From assembly GCA_036558305.1 (NCBI GenBank), contig DATBFX010000301.1, positions 1-40,923 of the forward strand: DNA of 40,923 bases, in the 5' to 3' direction. The translations under genes and the position numbers were made by a program. How positions within the stretch are numbered: position 1 is the stretch's first letter; every line of letters begins with the position of its first letter. The notes under the pieces were generated by a model, which had not been told where the DNA came from, searched no databases, and worked only from the letters and a program-made list of their open reading frames with translations. This stretch comes from DATBFX01 sp036558305. GTDB taxonomy: Bacteria; Chloroflexota; Chloroflexia; Thermomicrobiales; UBA6265. Positions 31,088 through 38,802 of this stretch are shown here, in pieces.

Positions 31088-31912
31088 GTGGCGGAGGCGG
31101 CGAACACGGTCGAGTGGGTGGACGGGACGGCGATGCGGGTCTTCGATCTGGAGATGCCGCGTTTCCAGGGGATGCCGATCCACGAGGCGCATCAGCCGGG
31201 CTATGCCTACTTCCTGCATCGCCGCCACGGCGACGGATACACCCCCGGTCAGACCGAACGCCGCACCAGCGCCTCCGGCGTCATCGTCTGCATGGAACAC
31301 AGCGGCACCCACATCGACGCCATCTGCCATCAGGCCGATGCGCAGATGCTCTACGGAGGTGTCGCCGCCGGTTCGGTCGTGAGCTCGCGCGGATTTACGC
31401 ACGGCGCCGTCGAGGAAATCGACCCGATCATCGCCCCAGGCGTGTTGCTCGATGTCCCACGCCACCGCGGCCTGGAGGAACTGCCACCGGGCGAGGTCGT
31501 CACCGCCGCCGAGTTGCAAGCCTGTGCGGCCGCCCAGGGTGTCGCGATCACGCGCGGCGACGTCGTCCTCGTCCGCACCGGCAACGGGCGCCATTGGGAC
31601 GATCCGGGGCGTTTCCTGGCCGGACCGGGGATGGCCGGCGACGCCTCGCGCTGGTTGGCGGGGATCGGCGTCCGCGCGGTCGGCGCCGACAACATGGCCT
31701 GGGACGTGCTCGGGTTGCGCGACCCGGAGGACGGTTTGCTCCCCGGTCACCTGATCCTGCTCGCCCGCCGCGGTATCTACATCGTCGAGAATCTCTCGCT
31801 CGAATCGCTTGCCGCGGCCGGACAGCACCGCTTCGTCTTCGTCTGCATCCCGCTCAAATTCGTGGGCGCGACCGGTTCGCCCGTCCGGCCGCTGGCACTC
31901 GTCCGAGTCTGA
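31088..31912 (+). CDS. Cyclase/kynurenine-formamidase-like metal hydrolase
   Basis: The protein has 274 residues from GTG 31088, after AAGGAGGCAGGGC. The metal-binding motif HSGTHIDAICH (about 77-87) defines the cyclase family, which hydrolyses amides or lactones; GDVVLVRTGNG and ADNMAWD are further family positions. Kynurenine formamidase is the best-known member, but the surrounding genes do not belong to tryptophan breakdown. It is probably co-transcribed with the flavin oxidoreductase through hairpin I. Confidence 0.88.
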   Translation: MAEAANTVEWVDGTAMRVFDLEMPRFQGMPIHEAHQPGYAYFLHRRHGDGYTPGQTERRTSASGVIVCMEHSGTHIDAICHQADAQMLYGGVAAGSVVSSRGFTHGAVEEIDPIIAPGVLLDVPRHRGLEELPPGEVVTAAELQACAAAQGVAITRGDVVLVRTGNGRHWDDPGRFLAGPGMAGDASRWLAGIGVRAVGADNMAWDVLGLRDPEDGLLPGHLILLARRGIYIVENLSLESLAAAGQHRFVFVCIPLKFVGATGSPVRPLALVRV

Positions 31913-31918
31913 ACCGCA

Positions 31919-32302
31919 TCAACTCGGCAGGATCAACTCGGCTTTGATCGTGGCGAGACTGACCGTGTCCCCATCGACGGCCACGATCTGATACGGCAGC
32001 ACGTAGCAATGGTGATCACGCCGCAGATGGCGAATTTCGTCGACGCGGATGAATCCCAAACTCAGCATCTTGCCACGCAGCGGCTCGGGCACGTTGGGTT
32101 CCGACCGGACGACGTCGGTGGCGAACGCGGCGCCCGCGATGACCGGTGGTTGGTAGGTCACCTGCTCCGCGGCCGGGTCGCCGAACCGGATCAACCCGAT
32201 CGTGCCGACCTCCTGACCCTCCGCGTCGACGACCTTCATGCCTTCGCGGAGTTGCTCCATCGGAACCGCCATCCCCATGTCGGCGGCAGTGGGATCTGTA
32301 GC
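31919..32302 (-). CDS. PRC-barrel/DUF2171-like protein 1
   Basis: I chose GTG 32302 (127 residues) because AGGAGG lies six bases before it; the ATG at 32308 touches that site. The PRC-barrel-like pattern is GMKVVDAEGQEVGTIGLIRFGDP, then a later strand with YVLPYQIVAVDGDTVSL. Such small beta barrels bind RNA or proteins; the function here is unknown. A second protein of this type lies at 34491-34934, and VapBC-like genes lie between the two. Confidence 0.65.
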   Translation of the reverse strand, partial: ATDPTAADMGMAVPMEQLREGMKVVDAEGQEVGTIGLIRFGDPAAEQVTYQPPVIAGAAFATDVVRSEPNVPEPLRGKMLSLGFIRVDEIRHLRRDHHCYVLPYQIVAVDGDTVSLATIKAELILPS

Positions 32303-32460
32303 CACGGCCATCCTCCTCACCTCTCCGTCCGACCAATCCTGGCGCGGCGAGTCCGGTCCACGGTGTTCTGCGCGGGCTATGGTGGGTTGCCTCCGATCCG
32401 AACGTCAAGCGGGGCGCCCTCCGTGACCGCGGGTACGCTCGATGGGAACCGGTCAGGAGT

Positions 32461-32621
32461 CTTGGTCCGAAGTCCTCGGCGAGGAAGTAGGTAATCTCGG
32501 CAAGAATGGCGGCCGGGAGCAAGAACGGGCGGCGCTCCTCACGCAGCGCGCGCACCACGCGGTCGTGCTCGGGGTCCTTGCGATTGACGACTGCCAGCAG
32601 CGCGGACGTGTCGAGCGTCAC
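32461..32621 (-). pseudogene. Truncated VapC-like PIN toxin 1
   Basis: GTG 32621 overlaps the VapB stop (GTGA). The product begins VTLDTSALLAVVNRKDPEHD and continues to ILAEITYFLAEDFGP near 32461, matching the first half of the VapC at 33743-34138. After that the similarity stops; the second half of the PIN domain, with its other acidic residues, is gone. The frame runs on into the PRC-barrel gene without meaning. The toxin is probably inactive. The approximate left end marks where similarity is lost. Confidence 0.75.
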
Positions 32622-32845
32622 CAATCCCGCTTCCAGCGCTGCTTCAACAACTCCTCGTACTCGGCTCCGCGGACCTCGTCGCTCTCGCCCATGCCGATGG
32701 TCCGAGGCAACGGCAATTCTTGCTGGGCGAGATAGATCGCCAGCGCTCCGCGCATGACCTCGGACTGCGCCATGCCCGACCGCCGCGCGGCCTCTCGCAG
32801 TTCGGTCCGAAGCTCGTGGGGGAGATAAACGGTCGTCCTGTCCAT
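32618..32845 (-). CDS. VapB-like antitoxin 1 (ribbon-helix-helix)
   Basis: The protein has 75 residues. MDRTTVYLPHELRTELREAA is a ribbon-helix-helix strand and helix, followed by SGMAQSEVMRGALAIYLAQQ and the toxin-binding tail ending KQRWKRDW. It is about half identical to VapB 2, including the same last five residues (WKRDW). Its own toxin gene is truncated, so it may now serve as a lone regulator or antidote. Confidence 0.82.
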   Translation of the reverse strand: MDRTTVYLPHELRTELREAARRSGMAQSEVMRGALAIYLAQQELPLPRTIGMGESDEVRGAEYEELLKQRWKRDW

Positions 32846-32925
32846 GAACGGAGCATATCACGAGCCGATGGAGGTACGCGATCCGGTCGCATGGTCGTGC
32901 CGCCCTACCTCGCCGCCGGACAAAA

Positions 32926-33726
32926 TCATCGGCCGAGCTTCGAGGAGCCCGGTAGACCCCAAATCACCACCCCCGCCACCGCTAGCTCCAACACCCCACC
33001 GACCGCGTAAGGCACCACCAACGCGGTGACCTCCCGGTCGAACGCCGCCGCGGCCTCCGCCGTCATCCGATCCCGCGAGAGACCGTTGCGGGCGTGGAAC
33101 GACTCGACGTAGCCGGCAACGTCGCGGCCGAAACCGGCCGGCGCGGTCTCCCGCCGGCCGAGCGTGCGAAAGAGACCGCGCGTCTCCAACTCCTCGATCA
33201 GGTCGTACGGCCGGTACTTCAGGTTGGTCGAGTATCGCTGAATCACGGCGAGCACCGCCGCGTCCCAGGGATGGGGCACCTCCCGTTGCTCGACGATCGC
33301 CAACACCCCGTGCGGCGACAGCGCGTCGCGGAAGTGCGGCATGACGACCGGCCAATCGAGCCAGTGCAGACTCTGCCCGGCCGTGACCAGCGCGTATGGC
33401 GGCCGGATCGGCGCGTTTTCCGCGTACCCCTCGATCCAGGTCAGATGGGGATGATCTCCGCCCGGCAGCCGCTGCCCGGTCGCGATCATCCCCGGCGACG
33501 GATCGACCGCATCGACCCTCTCCACCCGCGGCGCCAACCCGCGCGCGATCTCGCCGGTGCCGGTCCCCACGTCGAGCACCGCCCGCGGTTCGTCGACGAT
33601 CAACCCGACGAGGACGTCGAACACCGGCGGCGGATAGGGCGGCCGGTGGCGATAGGCGGCGACGACGCTCGGATCGCCGAACTGTGCCCCGTATTCCGGT
33701 CCCAGGTGGTCGGGTTTGGATCGCAC
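32926..33726 (-). CDS. Class I SAM-dependent methyltransferase
   Basis: The protein has 266 residues from GTG 33726 (GGGAG upstream). The Rossmann motif I is VLDVGTGTGEIARGLAP, followed by VDAVDPSPGMIATGQ and the family motif GQSLHWLDWP. This is the pattern of Methyltransf_11-type enzymes on small molecules. A hydrophobic C-terminal stretch (LVVPYAVGGVLELAVAGVVIWGL) is unusual and may be a membrane helix. The gene lies between the two VapBC modules, 16 bases after VapC 2 on the same strand. Confidence 0.83.
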   Translation of the reverse strand: MRSKPDHLGPEYGAQFGDPSVVAAYRHRPPYPPPVFDVLVGLIVDEPRAVLDVGTGTGEIARGLAPRVERVDAVDPSPGMIATGQRLPGGDHPHLTWIEGYAENAPIRPPYALVTAGQSLHWLDWPVVMPHFRDALSPHGVLAIVEQREVPHPWDAAVLAVIQRYSTNLKYRPYDLIEELETRGLFRTLGRRETAPAGFGRDVAGYVESFHARNGLSRDRMTAEAAAAFDREVTALVVPYAVGGVLELAVAGVVIWGLPGSSKLGR

Positions 33727-33742
33727 GTTCTCCCAACACCCA

Positions 33743-34138
33743 TCAGGGCAGGATCGTGATCGTTCCTTCCCGTGCGACGACGCCGAAGTGCCGAAGATCG
33801 AGCGTGAGGACTTTGCCGCCGTTCCGCTCGGCACAGGCGATGACGGCCGCGTCGGCGAGACCCAAGGGGAGATCGTCGTATCGACGGATCAACGCTTGCA
33901 TCCGGTCAAGGTCCTGATCGCCGCAGTCGAGAACATACCGGCCACCGGCGAGATCGTCTAAAAACGCGACGAGGATCCGGCTGCCGAACTCGCGCTCGAT
34001 CAGGTAGCCCATCTCCGCCAGGACACCAGCAGGAATGATGTGGGGACCGCGGTCGCCGACAAATGCCGCCCGCACGCGATGATGATCGGGATCACGATCG
34101 TCCATCAGCGCGACCAGACCGGACGTATCGAGTGTCAC
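33743..34138 (-). CDS. VapC-like PIN toxin 2
   Basis: The protein has 131 residues; GTG 34138 overlaps the VapB stop. Active-site residues are VTLDTSGLVAL (Asp), GVLAEMGYLI (Glu), LADAAVIACAER (Asp) and KVLTLDLRHF (Asp). The magnesium-dependent PIN ribonuclease cuts RNA when free of VapB. It appears complete, unlike toxin 1. Confidence 0.87.
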   Translation of the reverse strand: MTLDTSGLVALMDDRDPDHHRVRAAFVGDRGPHIIPAGVLAEMGYLIEREFGSRILVAFLDDLAGGRYVLDCGDQDLDRMQALIRRYDDLPLGLADAAVIACAERNGGKVLTLDLRHFGVVAREGTITILP

Positions 34139-34362
34139 CAATCTCGCTTCCAGTTCTCGGCAAGCCATTGGTCGACGTCGGCGCCCCTCACCCTGCCACT
34201 CGAGACGATCCCGATCGTCTTCGGCAGCAGACGTTCTTGCTGGGCGACGTACGAGGCCAACGCTTCGCGGATCACCTCGGCTTGGGCGCGCCCGGAACGG
34301 CGCGCAATCGCCTTCAGTTCCGCATGCAACGCCGCTGGAATGTAGATGGTCGTCTTGTCCAT
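34135..34362 (-). CDS. VapB-like antitoxin 2 (ribbon-helix-helix)
   Basis: The protein has 75 residues. MDKTTIYIPAALHAELKAIARRSGRAQAEVIREALASYVAQQE gives the DNA-binding part, and the tail ends AENWKRDW. The overlap GTGA with the toxin gene matches the other module. It should repress its own operon together with VapC 2. Confidence 0.85.
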   Translation of the reverse strand: MDKTTIYIPAALHAELKAIARRSGRAQAEVIREALASYVAQQERLLPKTIGIVSSGRVRGADVDQWLAENWKRDW

Positions 34363-34490
34363 GTGCGAAGGTTACCACATATGGCAGACGGACCTTGGCT
34401 CCGATCAGGCGGTTACCCATTGGTTATCGGCGCGGCGATGGGCCGCCCGGTCCTCCGCCCGACCGATTCGGCAGACAGGAGATCGACGAC

Positions 34491-34934
34491 TTAGCGGGTT
34501 CCCTCGTCCTCCGTCGTCTCCGCATCCCCGCCCTTTGCCTCCGCCAGCGAGTCTTCGGGCGTGAATGCCCCCGCGACCCGCAGGTCCGCGTCGGTGAGCT
34601 CCACGCCCTCCGGCGTTGGTATCCCGCTCGACTCGTCGTAGGCGGTGGCGCCGGTGATGAACGCCCCGGTTCTCGTCCCGACCGTCTCGTCGCCCGGAAT
34701 CACGTCCCATCCTTGATGCAGCGCCTGGTCCTTCGAGACCGTCAGGGTGACCCGTTGGCCATCGAAGTTCGCGATCGCCTCGTTCGGCACGTAGTAGTCG
34801 GTCGGAAAGAAGAGCCCCTTCTCGACGACGACGAACGAGGCATTCGCCCCGAGCACCCTGCCGAGCTTTTCGCCGTCGGACCCCACGACCTCGGCCCCTT
34901 CGGGAATTTGCCACGTGCGACTCGTGCCCTCCAC
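34491..34934 (-). CDS. PRC-barrel/DUF2171-like protein 2
   Basis: The protein has 147 residues. WQIPEGAEVVGSDGEKLGRVLGANASFVVVEKGLFFPTDYYVP is a typical DUF2171-like PRC-barrel, followed by an acidic, low-complexity tail (EAKGGDAETTEDEGTR). The function is unknown. With the protein at 31919 it brackets the VapBC/methyltransferase region. Confidence 0.75.
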   Translation of the reverse strand: MEGTSRTWQIPEGAEVVGSDGEKLGRVLGANASFVVVEKGLFFPTDYYVPNEAIANFDGQRVTLTVSKDQALHQGWDVIPGDETVGTRTGAFITGATAYDESSGIPTPEGVELTDADLRVAGAFTPEDSLAEAKGGDAETTEDEGTR

Positions 34935-35542
34935 GATCCCGTCCCCCTGACGATGGCGCCGAAACCGCGGTCTCGGCCCCCAAAGCGGTCGTCCCTGATG
35001 CCAACTGCGATCGGGACCGTGAGCCCCGGCAGCCGCGTGCGAAGCTTACAGCGATGCCACCGCTACCTGTCCAAACCGTTCCCCTGTTGCCGCGCACGGG
35101 GTTGTGGTGCCACAATGGCAACGGTTGATGAGCACGGCTCCCGGCTGGATCATGGAGCCGGTCTCGTCGATGAGGGAAGGACACGGCCGAAACACACCGT
35201 CGATGCACCACGCCGGATGGGCTGCCCGCAGTGGCTGGCCGGCTCCCGTCGCCGCGTGGCGCCTCCAATCGACACGGTTCGGCGCCACTCGCCGATCGCG
35301 CGCGACGCGGTCGGTGAGTGGCGATTGCTCCGGTGCGGGTGCCTGCGCGGAGTTGACGGCGGCGGTGCTCGTCGCCGCCTTCTCAGCATACTCCCAGGGA
35401 ACACCTATCCGCCGTCAAGCCCTCCCTCCTACCATCGGTTGTGCCGGCCCTGCTTCCGTCTCGGACGCGAGGGGACGTTCCGATCGCACGGCGCCGGCAT
35501 GCGAACCCGTGGACGACAACGAATCGGCGAGGAGGGGCTCCG
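34935..35542. other. 608-base region without a recognised gene
   Basis: Several open frames cross it, but none has both a plausible start and a recognisable product. No strong hairpin or promoter was seen. It lies between two divergent genes, so it probably contains promoters for both. Confidence 0.5.
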
Positions 35543-36358
35543 GTGAGGTATCAGACTGTACGCGCGCGGAAACGTCCGTCGGCATCACCGGAGGTCGATC
35601 CCGACGCGGAACCCACGGGTCACAAACCAGATCGCGGAAGCAGGCAAAGCAATCCTATCCAACCGATCCGCCCGGTTCGCATCCTCGCCACGCTCGTCGT
35701 ACTGGCGGCGACCGTCCTCGCGGCCGGGATCGGCGCCCCGTCCACCGCCCGCGCGTCCACCACGGCGGAGATCGGCACCGACGCCCTCAACCTGCGCACC
35801 GACCCCGGGACCTGGGCCGACGTCATCGCGGTCATGGGCTGGGGCGAGACCGTCGAGGTCCTGGACGGTCCGACCGACGACGGCTGGTACGAAGTCAGCT
35901 ATGGCGGCGAAGTCGGCTGGGCGTTCGGCGATTACCTCGCCTTCGATGGCGTCGGCAGCGGCGGCGGTGGCGGTGGCGAACGGTGGATCGACGTCGACCG
36001 CTCGACGCAACAGATCACCCTCTACGTCGGCGACGCCCCCATCGAGTCGTTCTGGGGCGCGATGGGCTACGACCAGTCCGACGACGGTTTCTACGCCACC
36101 GCCATCGGCACCTACTACGTCTACGCGAAAAACGCCGACCTCGCCTGGACCGACTACGGTCAGGCCTACATCGCCGACTGGGTCGCCTTCGACCCGGACC
36201 GCGCCAACGGCTTCCATAGCTGGTCCCTGGACGCCGACGGCAACGTCCTCCCCTGGGGGGACGGCCCCACCGGCGGCTGCGTCGCCCTCGAACCCTGGGC
36301 CGCCGCCACCCTCTACGACTTCGCCGAGATCGGGATGCGGGTCGAGGTGCACTGGTGA
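35543..36358 (+). CDS. SH3-domain L,D-transpeptidase (YkuD)
   Basis: The protein has 271 residues from GTG 35543, after GAGGAGGGG. It has a membrane or signal segment (about 44-66), a bacterial SH3 domain (about 75-133, TDALNLRTDPGTWADVIAVM), a Gly-rich linker (SGGGGGG) and the YkuD domain (148-270). Catalytic Cys246 lies in PTGGCVALEP; His225 lies upstream in GFHSW. The usual SHGC is TGGC here, a variation seen in some relatives. It should crosslink peptidoglycan stem peptides outside the membrane. Hairpin J follows. Confidence 0.87.
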   Translation: MRYQTVRARKRPSASPEVDPDAEPTGHKPDRGSRQSNPIQPIRPVRILATLVVLAATVLAAGIGAPSTARASTTAEIGTDALNLRTDPGTWADVIAVMGWGETVEVLDGPTDDGWYEVSYGGEVGWAFGDYLAFDGVGSGGGGGGERWIDVDRSTQQITLYVGDAPIESFWGAMGYDQSDDGFYATAIGTYYVYAKNADLAWTDYGQAYIADWVAFDPDRANGFHSWSLDADGNVLPWGDGPTGGCVALEPWAAATLYDFAEIGMRVEVHW

Positions 36359-36432
36359 GGCGTCAGGCGTCAGGCGTCAGGGGCACAACGTCTTCGTTCT
36401 CCTAACGCCTAACGCCTAACGCCTAGCGCCTC
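36357..36432. repeat. Tandem-word hairpin J (heptamer GGCGTCA / GGCGTTA)
   Basis: Left arm 36357-36381 (GGCGTCA words) and right arm 36401-36432 (TAACGCC words) pair with a few mismatches that become G-U pairs in a minus-strand RNA. It lies between two convergent genes and overlaps the L,D-transpeptidase stop codon. Confidence 0.82.
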
Positions 36433-36434
36433 GT

Positions 36435-37430
36435 CTACGGCACCCTGCCCTGGAGCACCGTCACCAACCGGCCGAAGTCCACGTTGCCGCCCGAGACCAG
36501 GCAGACCACCTTGCCGCCGCCGGCCATTCCCGCCCGCGCCGCCGCGACCGCGACCGCCCCCGCGCCCTCGGGTACCACCCGGTTGCGCTCGATGATCACG
36601 CGCATCGCGTCGGCCGTTGCCGACAGATCGACGACGAGGGAGCCGTCGACCAGTTGCCGCGCCAGCTCGAACATCTCGGCGTTGACGAACGGTGCGCCGA
36701 TGCCGTCGACGAAGTTCGGCGTGTACGTCACCTCGACCGGTTCGCCCGCCGCCAGCGAGGGGGCCAGCGGCGCCCCCGTCTCCACTTCGCCGGCGTAGAT
36801 TTTGGTCTCCGGTTTGAGCTGCCTGATCGCCGCGGCGATGCCGCAGCAGAGACCGCCCCCGCCCCAGGGGACGACCACCGCCTCGACCTCCGGCAGATCC
36901 TCCAGGATTTCCAGACCGGCGACCCCGTTGCCGGCCATCACGTCCGGGTCGCTGTACGGGTGGACGAAGAGCCCAGTCATCCCCTCCCGCTGCCGCGACC
37001 GAAAGATCTGCAACCAGTCGGCGACCGAGACCTTGATCACCTCGCCGCCGTAGCGCCGCACCGCCGCGATCTTCGTCTCCGGCGCCGTGTCGGGGACGAC
37101 GACGCTGCACGGCACCCCCAGTTGCCGCGCCGCGAAGGCAACCCCTTGTGCCATGTTGCCCGCGCTCGCCGTCCAGACCCCGTCCGCCAGCGCCGCAGGA
37201 TCGGTCTCGGCCAGCTTTGCCATCGCGTTGTAGGCGCCGCGCATCTTGAACGACCGGATCGGTTGCAAGCACTCCAGCTTCAGATAGATCTCCGCCGGCG
37301 CATCGTCGACGTCGAGTCGCACCAGCGGGGTTCGCACCGCCGCGCCGGCGATCCGTCGCTGCGCCGCCCGGATCTCGTCGAGCGATGCCGGTTCGTACGT
37401 GAGCACGGATCGCACCTCGGCAACCTTCAT
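36435..37430 (-). CDS. Threonine/serine dehydratase-like PLP enzyme
   Basis: The protein has 331 residues from ATG 37430 (GGAGGAACAG upstream). The PLP lysine lies in SFKMRGA, phosphate-binding loop GGGGLCCG, and SAGNMAQGVA is typical of the family. The enzyme probably deaminates Thr or Ser to a 2-ketoacid; a racemase or other family member cannot be excluded. There is no ACT domain, so feedback control is unlikely. RidA, which removes the imine by-product of such enzymes, is encoded elsewhere in the window (11512-11943). Confidence 0.88.
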   Translation of the reverse strand: MKVAEVRSVLTYEPASLDEIRAAQRRIAGAAVRTPLVRLDVDDAPAEIYLKLECLQPIRSFKMRGAYNAMAKLAETDPAALADGVWTASAGNMAQGVAFAARQLGVPCSVVVPDTAPETKIAAVRRYGGEVIKVSVADWLQIFRSRQREGMTGLFVHPYSDPDVMAGNGVAGLEILEDLPEVEAVVVPWGGGGLCCGIAAAIRQLKPETKIYAGEVETGAPLAPSLAAGEPVEVTYTPNFVDGIGAPFVNAEMFELARQLVDGSLVVDLSATADAMRVIIERNRVVPEGAGAVAVAAARAGMAGGGKVVCLVSGGNVDFGRLVTVLQGRVP

Positions 37431-37751
37431 CTGTTCCTCCTGCTCGCACGTCGCTGACCGCCGCACCGGCAACGCTACAACCGAACGGACCGGGGTACAA
37501 GCGGCAGCCTCGGCATCGCGACGCCGCGCGTTTTCGCGGGACCGTTCGCGCCGCCTACGTCGTTGAACGTGGCGCTGCCTACCTTCCCTGCCGTGCCGCG
37601 CATACGTCGTAATGCTAATGGTCCGAAACGAACGCTCTTCCTACCATTGAGGCCGTGGTGAGACCCGGGACGATCCACCATGGAATCCGTTGCGAATGGT
37701 GCTCGATAGCAGTCGGAATGAGCTGTTGACGCCCTAAGGAGTCATGTTCCA
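37431..37751. other. Divergent intergenic region
   Basis: No gene seen. A weak candidate promoter for the dehydratase reads TTGTAC (37500 to 37495) - 17 bases - TAGCGT (37477 to 37472) on the minus strand. The right end carries AAGGAG (37736-37741), the ribosome-binding site of the next gene, followed by a three-codon frame whose stop overlaps that gene's ATG. Confidence 0.45.
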
Positions 37752-38516
37752 ATGATCTCGGATCAGAAGATCCTCGATTGGTCTGCGCGCAAGCGGTCGT
37801 TTGCGATTCCCGGCCGGCTCCGCCGTCTCTTGCCGACGCTGGCATTCCTCTTCGCCGCGGTGGTCACGCTGAGCGGCACCGTGGCGCGGACCTCCGCGGC
37901 ACCCGGCGGCGCCAATCCGGCGCCGGTGTCGGCCAACCGCTCCTGCGATCCCTGCCCGGCCGTCACCACCGACCGCCTCAACCTGCGCAAGGGACCCGGC
38001 ACCTCCTACAAGGTGATCGCCGTGATCCCCGCCGAGACCGAGGTCCTCGTCTACGCCGGCCAGACGAACGGGTTTCGCCAGGTCGAGTACGGCAACCTGA
38101 AGGGCTGGGCCCGCGGCGATTGCCTGCAATCCCCGGATGCGCCGAACTGGATCGGTCTCGCCGCGACCGATAGCCGCGTCAACTTCCGCGCCGGGCCCGG
38201 CCAGGACCGCCCGGTGCTCGCCGTCATGCCCGCCTACGGCATCCTCAAGGTCAGCGACCTGGTCGTCGACGGGTACCGCTACGTCGCCTCCAACGGTAAC
38301 CTCGGTTGGGCCTACGACGACTACCTGTACCACTGCGCCGGGGTCGTCGCCACCCGCGCCCTCGCCATCCGCGCCGAACCGCGTGCCGGCTCGACCTACC
38401 GGGGCACCATCCCGGCCGGGGAATCGGCCACCGCCTTCATGGACGGCGACAACGGCTACACCCTGATCGTCTACGGCAGCAAGACCGGCTGGGTGCTCGG
38501 GCGATACCTCTCCTGA
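37752..38516 (+). CDS. Secreted triple SH3-domain protein
   Basis: The protein has 254 residues. The N-terminus is basic, then a hydrophobic signal segment (about 24-45, LLPTLAFLFAAVVTLSGTV). Three bacterial SH3 repeats follow: TTDRLNLRKGPGTSYKVI, ATDSRVNFRAGPGQDRPV and VATRALAIRAEPRAGSTY, each closing with a GWxxxxYL-like strand (the first GWARGDCL). There is no catalytic domain; it probably binds the cell wall. A CDPCP motif precedes the first repeat. Confidence 0.83.
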   Translation: MISDQKILDWSARKRSFAIPGRLRRLLPTLAFLFAAVVTLSGTVARTSAAPGGANPAPVSANRSCDPCPAVTTDRLNLRKGPGTSYKVIAVIPAETEVLVYAGQTNGFRQVEYGNLKGWARGDCLQSPDAPNWIGLAATDSRVNFRAGPGQDRPVLAVMPAYGILKVSDLVVDGYRYVASNGNLGWAYDDYLYHCAGVVATRALAIRAEPRAGSTYRGTIPAGESATAFMDGDNGYTLIVYGSKTGWVLGRYLS

Positions 38517-38644
38517 TGCCACATGGGCGACCCAGACTCTCCGTGCCTCGGATCGGTTTCGGTCCGGGGCACGACCGTGTCCGGCGCCCCACGCGCAACC
38601 ACACCCATTCCGGACTATTCACGGTTGCGGTCGATCACCCCCTC

Positions 38645-38680
38645 CGTCATTCCTCCTGAGCCTGCTCAGGAGGAATGACG
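38645..38680. repeat. Perfect 16-bp hairpin CGTCATTCCTCCTGAG
   Basis: Arms 38645-38660 and 38665-38680 are exact complements with a 4-base loop. Its AGGAGGAATGA half resembles a ribosome-binding site plus start codon. A degraded relative lies at 3512-3541. The 286-base gap (38517-38802) has no gene. Confidence 0.85.
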
Positions 38681-38802
38681 AGCGATCGTCGACGCCCATG
38701 GATGGTCCGGACTTCACACAACCTCGCATCCGAACGACAATTCCGCGGGGAACGCACCACCCCGCGGTCGATGCCCGTCGGTTTCGCGACAGGAGCACGC
38801 CC

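Noticed and set aside
35046..35288. Small minus-strand gene of 80 codons in the 608-base gap
   Set aside because: No ribosome-binding site, no recognisable product, and Cys/Arg/Pro composition typical of random high-GC frames.
34405..35546. Open frames on both strands across the gap before the L,D-transpeptidase
   Set aside because: They run through the minus-strand PRC-barrel gene and non-coding DNA without domains; treated as shadows.
37744..37755. Three-codon leader peptide ATG-TTC-CAA-TGA before the triple-SH3 gene
   Set aside because: Its ATG lies only two bases from AAGGAG, too close for good initiation, while the real ATG has ten-base spacing; chance overlap is likelier.
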